Assembly: GCA_030758115.1 (NCBI GenBank)
Contig: JANREX010000025.1
Location: 1 to 39,336, forward strand
Length of the DNA stretch: 39,336 nucleotides
Reading direction: 5' to 3'
Source: Paracoccaceae bacterium
GTDB lineage: Bacteria; Pseudomonadota; Alphaproteobacteria; Rhodobacterales; Rhodobacteraceae
Shown here: positions 7,381 through 15,087 of the stretch, piece after piece
Layout of the letters: each line of letters opens with the position of its first letter
Numbering within the stretch: position 1 is the first letter of the stretch
The notes under the pieces: generated by a model
Told to the model about the DNA's origin: nothing
The model's input: only the letters and a program-made list of their open reading frames with translations
Database searches by the model: none
Position numbers and translations under genes: made by a program

Positions 7381-8235
7381 ATGAAATTCAAGGCAATGAC
7401 GGCTGTGGCCGCACTGCTTCTCTCGGTTCCGGCAATGACGCTGGCAGATCCTGACGAGGACTCGCTGGCCATCAATGGCGAAATCGAGATGGTCACCGAG
7501 ACCGCAGCACCCGCGCATCTGTCCGATACGCTGGACACCATCTATTCCGGCTGGCGCTTCCGCGAGGACGAGACCCAGGCGCTGCAGATGGACGACTTCG
7601 ACAACCCCGGCATGGTCTTCGCCGATCTGGGGCTCGACCAGTGGAACAAGGTGGAAGGCGAGGCGGGCAAGTCCTGCGCATCCTGCCACGGGACGCCCGA
7701 GGAAAGCATGAAAGGCGTTCGCGCCGTCTATCCGAAGTGGAACGAGACTGCGGGCGAAGTGCGCACTCTGGCGATGCAGATCAACGGCTGCCGCACAGAG
7801 AACATGAAGGCCGAGCCCTACAAGTACACCAGCGGCCAGATGACCAACATGGAAGCACTGATTTCCGTGCAGTCGCGCGGCATGCCGGTGGATGTTGCCA
7901 TGGACGGTCCTGTTCAGGCGACCTGGGAAGCGGGCAAGGAAATCTACTACACCCGTTTCGGCCAGCTGGAGCTGTCCTGCGCCAACTGCCACGAAGACAA
8001 CTATGGCAACATGATCCGCGCCGATCACCTGAGCCAGGGTCAGATCAACGGCTTTCCGACCTATCGTCTGAAGAACGCCAAGCTGAACCAGGTTCACGAC
8101 CGCTTCCGCGGCTGCATCCGCGACACCCGCGGCCACACATTCGAGGCAGGTAGCCCCGAATTCGTCGCGCTGGAGCTTTACGTCGCGACCCGCGGCAACG
8201 GCCTGTCGGTCGAAGGCCCCTCGGTCCGGAACTGA
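7381..8235 (+). CDS. soxA: Sulfur-oxidising protein SoxA, dihaem cytochrome c
   Basis: 284 residues with a signal peptide ending near TLADP (residue 22). Two haem sites are present: CASCH at 99-103 and CANCH at 200-204, so this is the dihaem form. Cys245 in FRGCIRDTRG is the conserved distal ligand of the active-site haem, the residue that becomes persulfidated in studied SoxXA; Cys137 (INGCRTE) is the likely ligand of the other haem. With SoxX it starts the cycle by attaching thiosulfate to SoxY. A strong terminator-like hairpin follows its stop. Confidence 0.95.
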   Translation: MKFKAMTAVAALLLSVPAMTLADPDEDSLAINGEIEMVTETAAPAHLSDTLDTIYSGWRFREDETQALQMDDFDNPGMVFADLGLDQWNKVEGEAGKSCASCHGTPEESMKGVRAVYPKWNETAGEVRTLAMQINGCRTENMKAEPYKYTSGQMTNMEALISVQSRGMPVDVAMDGPVQATWEAGKEIYYTRFGQLELSCANCHEDNYGNMIRADHLSQGQINGFPTYRLKNAKLNQVHDRFRGCIRDTRGHTFEAGSPEFVALELYVATRGNGLSVEGPSVRN

Positions 8236-8242
8236 ACCATTC

Positions 8243-8277
8243 ATCGGGGGCGGCAGGCCCGCCCCCGATATTTTTTT
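8243..8277 (+). terminator. Strong intrinsic terminator between soxA and soxB
   Basis: A perfect 11-pair stem, ATCGGGGGCGG with CCGCCCCCGAT around CAGGC, is followed by A and seven T residues. By sequence it is the best terminator in the sox cluster, yet it lies inside the expected operon, implying partial termination, or processing, between soxXYZA and soxB. Confidence 0.8.
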
Positions 8278-8370
8278 GCAAGCTTTTGAAAAGACAGGCC
8301 AAACAGGCCAAGCCGCTGGCCTTTACGGGCAGCGGTCCGGGAACACTCTAACCTATCGGAGCACGGGATC

Positions 8371-10068
8371 ATGATCTCTCGCCGTGATTTTCTTCAGGTC
8401 GGTATGGCCGCATCCGCGCTTGTGGGCGCATCGGGTTTCGGCAACTGGGCGCGCCTTGCCGCGCAGCAGAGCCTGACGCAGGATCAACTGTTGCAGTTCG
8501 ACACTTTCGGCAACGTCTCGTTGATCCACATCACGGACATCCACGCACAGCTCAAGCCGATCTTTTTCCGCGAGCCCGAGATCAACCTGGGCGTCGGTGA
8601 CAACAAGGGCCATGTGCCCCACATCACGGGCGCCGATTTCCGCAAGCTCTACGGGATCGACGACGGCTCTGCCTCGGCCTATGCGCTGAGCTACAATGAC
8701 TTTACCGCGCTGGCGAAAACCTATGGCCGCATGGGCGGCATGGACCGCGTCGCCACGGTCGTGAATTCGATCCGGGCCGAGCGTCCCGATGCGCTGCTGC
8801 TGGATGGCGGCGACACATGGCACGGCTCCTACACCTGCTATCACACGCAGGGCCAGGACGTGGTCAATGTGATGAACGCGCTCAAGCCCGATGCGATGAC
8901 CTTCCACTGGGAATTCACCCTTGGCACCGAACGGGTGCGCGAACTGGTCGAGGGGCTGCCCTTCGCCGCCCTGGGCGCGAATATCTTCGACGCCGAATGG
9001 GACGAGCCTTCCGAGGATTTCAAACCCTACCAGTTCTTCGAGCGTGGCGGCGTCAAGATCGCCGTGATCGGTCAGGCCTTCCCCTACATGCCCATCGCCA
9101 ACCCCGGCTGGATGTTCCCCGAATACAGCTTTGGCATCCGCGACCAGCGCATGCAGGAAGTCGTTGACGAAGTGCGCGCCGAGGGCGCCGAGCTTGTCGT
9201 CTGCCTCAGCCATAACGGCTTTGACGTGGACAAGAAGATGGCCAGCCGCGTGACCGGCATCGACGTGATCCTGACCGGACACACCCATGACGCGCTGCCC
9301 GAGCCGGTTCTGATCGGCGAGACGATCCTGATCGCATCCGGGTCCAACGGCAAATTCGTGTCCCGCGTCGATCTGGACGTGCGCGAAGGCCGCCTGATGG
9401 GCTTCCGCCACAAGCTGATCCCGATCTTCTCGGATGTGATCACCCCCGATGCCGAGGTGGCCGCCCTGATCGACGAGCAGCGCGCCCCCTTCGCGGACAA
9501 GCTGTCCGAGGTGATCGGTCAGGCCGATACGCTGCTCTATCGTCGCGGCAACTTCAACGGCACATGGGATGACCTGATCTGCGACGCGCTGATCACCGAA
9601 CGCGAGGCCGACATCGCCATGTCGCCGGGCGTGCGCTGGGGGCCGTCGATCCTGCCGGGTCAGGACATCACCCGCGAGGATATCCACAACGTCACCTCGA
9701 TGACCTACGGTCAGGCGTATCGCACGGAAATGACCGGCGAATTCCTGAACGTCATCCTGGAAGACGTGGGCGACAACCTGTTCAACCCCGATCCCTATTA
9801 TCAGCAGGGCGGCGACATGGTGCGCGTGGGTGGCCTGGGCTACCGGATCGACGTGTCCAAGCCGATGGGCCAGCGGATCAGCGACATGACCCTGCTCAAG
9901 ACGGGCGAGGCGATCGATCCTGCGAAAACCTATGTGGTGGCCGGATGGGCCTCGGTCAACGAGGGCACGGAAGGACCGCAGATCTGGGATGTGGTCGAAG
10001 ACTACATCCGCAAGCAGGGCACCGTGAAGGTTGCCCCGAACACAAGCGTGCAGGTGGTGGGGGCCTGA
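8371..10068 (+). CDS. soxB: Thiosulfohydrolase SoxB
   Basis: 565 residues. The twin-arginine signal MISRRDFLQ is followed by a hydrophobic stretch. The two-metal phosphoesterase domain has ITDIHAQLKP near residue 53, GGDTWHGS at 146-153 and GHTHDA near residue 308; the C-terminal part is the 5'-nucleotidase-like domain. SoxB, a dimanganese enzyme, hydrolyses sulfate off the S-thiosulfonate on SoxY. The usual GNH(E/D) motif of nucleotidases is replaced by MTFHWEF, as in other SoxB. Start ATG 8371 has CGGAG upstream. Paired hairpins follow the stop. Confidence 0.96.
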   Translation: MISRRDFLQVGMAASALVGASGFGNWARLAAQQSLTQDQLLQFDTFGNVSLIHITDIHAQLKPIFFREPEINLGVGDNKGHVPHITGADFRKLYGIDDGSASAYALSYNDFTALAKTYGRMGGMDRVATVVNSIRAERPDALLLDGGDTWHGSYTCYHTQGQDVVNVMNALKPDAMTFHWEFTLGTERVRELVEGLPFAALGANIFDAEWDEPSEDFKPYQFFERGGVKIAVIGQAFPYMPIANPGWMFPEYSFGIRDQRMQEVVDEVRAEGAELVVCLSHNGFDVDKKMASRVTGIDVILTGHTHDALPEPVLIGETILIASGSNGKFVSRVDLDVREGRLMGFRHKLIPIFSDVITPDAEVAALIDEQRAPFADKLSEVIGQADTLLYRRGNFNGTWDDLICDALITEREADIAMSPGVRWGPSILPGQDITREDIHNVTSMTYGQAYRTEMTGEFLNVILEDVGDNLFNPDPYYQQGGDMVRVGGLGYRIDVSKPMGQRISDMTLLKTGEAIDPAKTYVVAGWASVNEGTEGPQIWDVVEDYIRKQGTVKVAPNTSVQVVGA

Positions 10069-10105
10069 GCCCCCATTGCCGCGGCCTTGGGGGAGTTCGC
10101 CCCCA
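10058..10105 (+). other. Two GC-rich hairpins after soxB
   Basis: TGGGGGC with GCCCCCA (10058-10075) overlaps the soxB stop. A second inverted pair, TGGGGG with CCCCCA, lies at 10088-10105. The segment GCCCCCATTGCC is repeated directly downstream of each. Neither has a T-run, so they are attenuating or stabilising at most. Confidence 0.45.
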
Positions 10106-10121
10106 TTGCCATGGACCCATT

Positions 10122-10154
10122 TTGACTCTATCAAATTCACAAAAGCGAATTTGA
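10122..10154 (+). promoter_or_regulatory. Candidate soxC promoter with SoxR/SqrR operator
   Basis: A perfect palindrome with arms TCAAATTC (10131-10138) and GAATTTGA (10147-10154) around eight bases gives an exact ATTC-N8-GAAT core. A TTGACT at 10122-10127 could be a -35 element; the operator would then cover the core promoter and block it. soxC starts 25 bases after the palindrome. This implies a second regulated promoter for soxCD inside the cluster. Confidence 0.7.
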
Positions 10155-10179
10155 TGATCTGAAAAGGAGGCAAGGACAA

Positions 10180-11463
10180 ATGACAGCCAGCTCCAATGAC
10201 ATGAAATCCTCGCGTCGCGCGTTCCTTCGGGGCGCGCTGGCCGCAGGTGGTGCGGTGGCGGGGGCCACTGCAGCCAAGGCGGCGGGTCCCGACCCGCTGA
10301 TCACCGAGATCCAGCCCTGGGCCAGCGGCCTGGGCGACGGTGTGGACGCCACGCCCTACGGCATGCCGATCAAGTTCGAATCCGACGTGGTGCGCCGCAA
10401 TGTCGAATGGCTGACGGCCGATGTGATCAGCTCGATCAACTTCACCCCGATCCACGCGCTTGACGGCACGATCACGCCGCAGGGCTGCGCCTTCGAGCGG
10501 CACCATTCGGGTGCGATCGAGATGTCGAAAAAGGAATACCGCCTGATGATCAACGGGCTGGTGGACCGCCCGCTGATCTTCACCTACGAGGATCTGGAGC
10601 GGTTCCCGCGTGAGCAGCATGTCTATTTCTGCGAATGCGCGGCCAACACGGGCATGGAATGGGCCGGCGCGCAGCTGAACGGCGCGCAGTTCACCCATGG
10701 CATGATCCACAACATGGAATACACCGGCGTCTCGCTGCGCACCCTGCTGACCGAAGCCGGTCTGGATGCGGCGGGCGACCTGTCGGACAAATGGGTCTAT
10801 GTGGAAGGGGCCGATGCCTCGTCCAACGGCCGCTCGATCCCGATGGAAAAGGCGCTGGACGATGTGCTTGTGGCCTTCAAGGCCAATGGCGAGGCGCTGC
10901 GCAAGGAACATGGCTATCCCGTGCGCCTGGTCGTGCCGGGCTGGGAAGGCAACATGTGGGTCAAGTGGCTGCGCCGCGTCGAGGTCATGGACGGCCCCGT
11001 GGAAAGCCGCGAGGAAACCTCGAAATACACCGACACGATGGCCGATGGCACCTCGCGCAAGTGGACCTGGGTGATGGATGCGAAATCCGTGATCACCAGC
11101 CCCAGCCCGCAGGCGCCGATCCATCACGGCAAGGGCCCGCTGGTCATCACCGGTCTGGCATGGTCGGGCCGTGGCGCGATCACCCGCGTCGACGTGACCA
11201 CCGATGGCGGCAAGACCTGGCATCAGGCGCGCCTTGCGGCACCCGGTCAGACCAAGGCGCTGACCCGGTTCTATTTCGATCACAACTGGGACGGCGAGGA
11301 GATGCTTCTGCAGGCCCGCGCCCATGACGAGACGGGCTATGTGCAGCCGACCAAGACGCAGCTGCGCGACATTCGCGGCCTGAACTCGGTCTATCACAAC
11401 AACTGTATCCAGACCTGGTGGGTAAAACCGAACGGGGAGGCTGAAAATGTCGAAATCTCTTAA
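10180..11463 (+). CDS. soxC: Sulfane dehydrogenase SoxC, molybdenum subunit
   Basis: 427 residues of the sulfite-oxidase family. A twin-arginine signal (KSSRRAFLRGAL) exports the folded cofactor-bearing protein. The molybdopterin ligand is expected to be Cys153 in FCECAANTGMEW, matching the CAGN position of sulfite oxidases. The C-terminal dimerisation domain contains GLAWSGRGAITRVDVTTDGG. SoxCD removes six electrons from the sulfane sulfur still bound to SoxY, so its presence predicts full oxidation of thiosulfate without sulfur globules. Its end overlaps the soxD start by 17 bases, so translation is coupled. Confidence 0.95.
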   Translation: MTASSNDMKSSRRAFLRGALAAGGAVAGATAAKAAGPDPLITEIQPWASGLGDGVDATPYGMPIKFESDVVRRNVEWLTADVISSINFTPIHALDGTITPQGCAFERHHSGAIEMSKKEYRLMINGLVDRPLIFTYEDLERFPREQHVYFCECAANTGMEWAGAQLNGAQFTHGMIHNMEYTGVSLRTLLTEAGLDAAGDLSDKWVYVEGADASSNGRSIPMEKALDDVLVAFKANGEALRKEHGYPVRLVVPGWEGNMWVKWLRRVEVMDGPVESREETSKYTDTMADGTSRKWTWVMDAKSVITSPSPQAPIHHGKGPLVITGLAWSGRGAITRVDVTTDGGKTWHQARLAAPGQTKALTRFYFDHNWDGEEMLLQARAHDETGYVQPTKTQLRDIRGLNSVYHNNCIQTWWVKPNGEAENVEIS

Positions 11464-12673
11464 TCTCTATGGCGGTCTTGGTGTCGGTGCCGTCGCGCTT
11501 CTGACCGGTGCCTACAATTTTGCCGATCGCTTCGTGGCACCGATGCCGGCTGAATCCCGCGTGATGGGCGAGGCGCCCGCCAACCCCGATATCGGCTTCA
11601 TGGTGCGCCCCGCCGTGGCCAGCACCACGCCCAGCGATGGCCCGATGGGCATCGGCCGCCTGGCGCTGCCCGAAGAGGTTGCCGCCTGGGATCGGGACGT
11701 GAGCCCCGACGGGACCGGCCTTCCGGTCGGGTCGGGCAACGTCGAGGATGGCGATACCCTGTTCCAGGATTATTGCGCGGTCTGCCATGGTGTGTTTGCC
11801 GAAGGCGTGGACAACTGGCCCAAGCTGGCCGGTGGCACCGATACGCTGGACCGCGAAGACCCGCTCAAGACGGTGGGATCATACTGGCCCTACCTGTCGA
11901 CCGTCTGGGACTATGTGAACCGCTCGATGCCCTTCGGCAACGCGCAAAGCCTGTCGGCGGACGAGGTCTATGCCATCACGGCCTACATCCTTTATTCCAA
12001 CGACCTGGTCGAGGACGATTTCGTTCTGTCGAACGAGAACTTCACCGAGATCGAACTGCCCAACGCCGGCGGCTTCTTCATCGACGATCGTGACGAGACC
12101 GAACTGCCCGTCTTCTCGCAGGAACCCTGCATGGAGAACTGCAAGGACACGGTCGAGATCACGATGCGCGCCACCGTTCTGGACGTGACGCCGGATCAGA
12201 CCGCTGCCCGCGTGGCGTTCGAGGCCGAGCAGGCCGCCGAAGCGGCCGCCGAAACCGCCGAGGCTGCCCCCGCGACCGAACAGGTTGCCAGCACCGAAGC
12301 GCCTGCCGCCACGCAGGAAGCCGCAGCACCGGCCGCCGCTGGCGGTCTGAACATGGAGCTGGTTGCCGCGGGCGAGAAGGTCTTCAAGAAATGCGCGGCC
12401 TGCCACCAGGTGGGCGAGGGCGCGCAGAACAAGGCCGGTCCGCAGCTGAATGGCGTGATGGGTCGTGCGCTGGGTGGGGTCGAGGGCTTCGGCTACTCCA
12501 AGACCATGGCCGAGATGGGGGCCGCTGGCACCGTCTGGAACGAGGAAACCATGGCCGCGTTCCTGACCAAGCCGCGCGACTACGTCAAGGGCACCAAGAT
12601 GTCCTTTGCGGGCCTCAAGAAAGAAGACGAAATCGCCGCGATCAACGAATATCTCAAGTCGTTCTCGCAGTGA
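11447..12673 (+). CDS. soxD: Sulfane dehydrogenase SoxD, dihaem cytochrome subunit
   Basis: 408 residues. A hydrophobic N-terminus (GLGVGAVALLTGAY) acts as signal or anchor. The first haem site CAVCH is at 110-114, followed by a domain of about 140 residues. An alanine/glutamate-rich linker (about 250-300) leads to a second class I cytochrome domain with CAACH at 316-320 and KTMAEMG nearby. It takes electrons from SoxC. The second domain resembles the first domain of SoxE (CHQVGxGAxN motif in both). It starts inside soxC and ends in a hairpin. Confidence 0.95.
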   Translation: MSKSLNLYGGLGVGAVALLTGAYNFADRFVAPMPAESRVMGEAPANPDIGFMVRPAVASTTPSDGPMGIGRLALPEEVAAWDRDVSPDGTGLPVGSGNVEDGDTLFQDYCAVCHGVFAEGVDNWPKLAGGTDTLDREDPLKTVGSYWPYLSTVWDYVNRSMPFGNAQSLSADEVYAITAYILYSNDLVEDDFVLSNENFTEIELPNAGGFFIDDRDETELPVFSQEPCMENCKDTVEITMRATVLDVTPDQTAARVAFEAEQAAEAAAETAEAAPATEQVASTEAPAATQEAAAPAAAGGLNMELVAAGEKVFKKCAACHQVGEGAQNKAGPQLNGVMGRALGGVEGFGYSKTMAEMGAAGTVWNEETMAAFLTKPRDYVKGTKMSFAGLKKEDEIAAINEYLKSFSQ

Positions 12674-12685
12674 TGGCATGACAGC

Positions 12686-12711
12686 GGGCAGGCCGGTTTT
12701 CCGGCCTGTCC
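12686..12711 (+). terminator. Hairpin after soxD
   Basis: An 11-pair stem (GGCAGGCCGG arm, one wobble) closes a TTTT loop about 12 bases after the soxD stop. No T-run follows it, so as a terminator it is weak. Confidence 0.5.
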
Positions 12712-12971
12712 TGCACCGCGTTGAGGGGCGGGGTGCAAAGCAAGGCAAAGACGTGGGCCTGGTTTTGGAGGAGACGGATCCACGCGTTCGGGCAGGCTGG
12801 TCGGAACATGCGTTTCGACGTCCAAGCCGCTGTTCCCTCACGCGTTCCTGATTTCCCGACCGATCCGTGTCATCCGGTCCTACTCGCGTTGGATAAGTCT
12901 GTCCCGCTGAGTTTCCGGTTGTTTTTCACGGCCCTTTCAGGCTTGTTTGAAGGGCGAACGAACAGGATGAC
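12712..12971 (+). other. Gap between soxD and soxE
   Basis: About 300 bases separate soxD from soxE including the hairpin. I see no gene and no ATTC-N8-GAAT operator. An AT-richer patch near 12900-12950 may hold a soxEF promoter, but no clear hexamers were found. Confidence 0.4.
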
Positions 12972-13688
12972 GTGACGATGATCCGCAGGATGTTGAACGT
13001 TTTATTGGCAGGGTTTCTGCTGGGCGGCGCCGGGGCTGCACAGGCCGAGCTTCTGGGTGACGCTGCGCGCGGCGAAACCCTCTTTCGTGACTGCGCATCC
13101 TGCCATCAGGTGGGTGCGGGGGCGAAGAACCGCGTGGGGCCGCACCTCAACGATATTTTCGGCCGCAGGGCGGCCAGCGCAGGCGATGACTATCGCTATT
13201 CCAAGGGGCTGGTGCGGATGGGTGCCGATGGCCTCGTGTGGAACTTCGAAACGCTGAATGCCTATATCGATAACCCCAAGGCCCTGGTCAGCGACACCCG
13301 CATGGCCTATCGCGGGATGAAGGACGAGACGGATCGCGCCGATCTGCTGGCCTATCTGCGCGGATTTTCCGCAAGCCCCGCCAACATCCCGGAAAGCCAG
13401 CCGACCGCCCGCGCCAGCGAGGTCGAGCTGTCGCCCGAGACTTTGGCCATCGTGGGTGACAAGGCTTACGGCGAATACCTGTCCAGCGAATGCCTGACAT
13501 GTCACCAGCGCAGCGGCTCGAACGAGGGCATCCCGGGCATCGTGTCCTGGCCGGTCGAGGATTTCGTGATCGCCATGCATGCCTACAAGCGGCAGATCCG
13601 CCCGCATCCCGTGATGCAGATGATGGCAGGGCGACTGTCCGATGAAGAGATTGCGGCCTTGGCCGCATATTTCGCGGATCTTGAATGA
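12972..13688 (+). CDS. soxE: Dihaem c-type cytochrome SoxE
   Basis: 238 residues from a GTG, or 236 from the ATG at 12978; AGGA lies four bases before the GTG. A signal peptide (VLLAGFLLGGAGAAQAE) precedes a class I cytochrome domain with CASCH at 41-45. A second CLTCH at 174-178 is followed by a shorter domain ending ALAAYFADLE. In Paracoccus SoxE forms a complex with SoxF; its exact place in electron transfer is not settled. The second half resembles the cytochrome subunit of flavocytochrome c sulfide dehydrogenases. soxF follows after 30 bases. Confidence 0.88.
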   Translation: MTMIRRMLNVLLAGFLLGGAGAAQAELLGDAARGETLFRDCASCHQVGAGAKNRVGPHLNDIFGRRAASAGDDYRYSKGLVRMGADGLVWNFETLNAYIDNPKALVSDTRMAYRGMKDETDRADLLAYLRGFSASPANIPESQPTARASEVELSPETLAIVGDKAYGEYLSSECLTCHQRSGSNEGIPGIVSWPVEDFVIAMHAYKRQIRPHPVMQMMAGRLSDEEIAALAAYFADLE

Positions 13689-13718
13689 TCCGCAGGTGGT
13701 TCTAGGGAGGAACTGAAC

Positions 13719-14981
13719 ATGAAACTGAACAGAAGAGCTTTCATCGGCACCGGCGTCGCCGCCGCTGCCGCCTTGCAGGCCCCGATGGTCTGGTCACAGG
13801 GGCGGCCGCGTGTCGTCGTCGTGGGCGGCGGGGCAGGCGGGGCCACGGTGGCGCGGTACCTGGCAAAGGACAGCCAGGGCCAGATCGACGTCACCCTGGT
13901 CGAGCCGACACGGCATTACTACACCTGCTTTTTCTCGAACCTCTATATCGGCGGCTTCCGCGATATCGCCAGCATCGGCCATTCCTATGGCAAGCTGGCG
14001 GCGGAATACGGGATCAACGTGGTGCATGACTGGGCCGTTGGCGTGGACCGTGATGCCAAGACCGTCACCCTGGCCGGTGGCGCGGCGCTGCCCTATGACC
14101 GTCTGGTCCTCAGCCCCGGCATCGACTTTGTCGACGGGTCTGTTCCGGGCTGGGATGTCTCGGCGCAGCACAAGATGCCCCATGCCTACAAGGCCGGTTC
14201 GCAATCCGAACTGCTGAAGGCGCAGATCGAGGCGATGCCTCAGGGGGGCCGTTTCGCGATGATCGCGCCGCCAAACCCCTATCGCTGCCCTCCGGGACCC
14301 TATGAGCGGATCAGCATGGTCGCCCATCTGCTGACGCAGGTGAACCCGACCGCCAAGATCCTTCTGGTCGATCCCAAGGAAAAATTCAGCAAGCAGGGCC
14401 TGTTCGAGGAAGGCTGGGCCAAGCATTACCCCGGCATGATCGAGCGGATCGGCCCCGATTTCGGTGGTGACAAGGTCGAGGTGCGCCCCGATGCGATGGA
14501 AGTCGTGATCGACGGCACGGTGGAAAAGGTCGATGCCTGCAACGTCATTCCGGGCCAGAAGGCCGGCCGCATCTGCGAGATGGCCGGCATCACCGACGGC
14601 AATTGGGCGCCGGTGAACGGCTACAACATGCAAAGCCGCGTGGATGGCAACATCTACGTTCTGGGCGATGCGACGGCACAGGGCGACATGCCGAAATCGG
14701 GCTATTCGGCCAACAGCCAGGCCAAGGTTGCCGCCATGGCGATCCGGGGCGAGCTCATGGGCAGCTCTGTCTTCCCGGCCAAGTACTCGAACACCTGCTG
14801 GTCGCTGATCGCGCCCGAGGACGGGGTCAAGGTCGGCGCGGCCTACGAGCCTACCGACGAGAAGATCGCGAGCGTGTCGAGCTTCGTCAGCCAGACCGGC
14901 GAGGACGCGGCCCTGCGCAAGCAGACCTACGAGGAAAGCCTGGGCTGGTACGCCGGCATCACCACCGACATGTTCGGCTGA
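13719..14981 (+). CDS. soxF: Flavoprotein SoxF (sulfide dehydrogenase flavin subunit type)
   Basis: 420 residues. A twin-arginine signal (KLNRRAFIG) exports it. The FAD-binding motif VVVVGGGAGGATVARYL is near residue 32. Cys70 in YYTCFFSN is at the position of the cysteine that holds FAD covalently in flavocytochrome c. Cys190 (YRCPPGPYER) and Cys360 (NTCWSL) match the redox disulfide of that enzyme. All key residues are intact, so sulfide dehydrogenase activity with SoxE is likely, and in Paracoccus SoxF also stimulates the Sox reaction. soxGH, which follow in Paracoccus, are absent; a terminator ends the cluster. Confidence 0.93.
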   Translation: MKLNRRAFIGTGVAAAAALQAPMVWSQGRPRVVVVGGGAGGATVARYLAKDSQGQIDVTLVEPTRHYYTCFFSNLYIGGFRDIASIGHSYGKLAAEYGINVVHDWAVGVDRDAKTVTLAGGAALPYDRLVLSPGIDFVDGSVPGWDVSAQHKMPHAYKAGSQSELLKAQIEAMPQGGRFAMIAPPNPYRCPPGPYERISMVAHLLTQVNPTAKILLVDPKEKFSKQGLFEEGWAKHYPGMIERIGPDFGGDKVEVRPDAMEVVIDGTVEKVDACNVIPGQKAGRICEMAGITDGNWAPVNGYNMQSRVDGNIYVLGDATAQGDMPKSGYSANSQAKVAAMAIRGELMGSSVFPAKYSNTCWSLIAPEDGVKVGAAYEPTDEKIASVSSFVSQTGEDAALRKQTYEESLGWYAGITTDMFG

Positions 14982-15002
14982 TCACAGCGGGCCTTGATGA
15001 CG

Positions 15003-15032
15003 AACCGCCCCGCGCGCAAGCGTGGGGCGGTT
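15003..15032. terminator. Bidirectional terminator after soxF
   Basis: AACCGCCCCGCG and CGTGGGGCGGTT pair over 12 positions (one wobble) around CGCAAG, with TTT following and AA preceding. It sits between the convergent soxF and photolyase-like genes. Confidence 0.7.
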
Positions 15033-15087
15033 TGCATTGCGGACAGGTCTTGCGCCCTGTGCAGCCGCGAGCTCTGCGGTGCGCGCG

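Noticed and set aside
8353-11397. A very long open frame on the minus strand (about 1000 codons) opposite soxB and soxC
   Set aside because: It is the mirror of GC-rich codon use in two well-identified genes; the product is His/Arg/Gly-rich with no recognisable domain. Similar mirrors lie opposite the acyl-CoA dehydrogenase, clpX, the acyl-CoA synthetase and the FadJ-like gene.
12721-12975. An 84-codon open frame between soxD and soxE
   Set aside because: Product is compositionally random-looking, the start lacks a ribosome-binding site and the end overlaps the soxE start.
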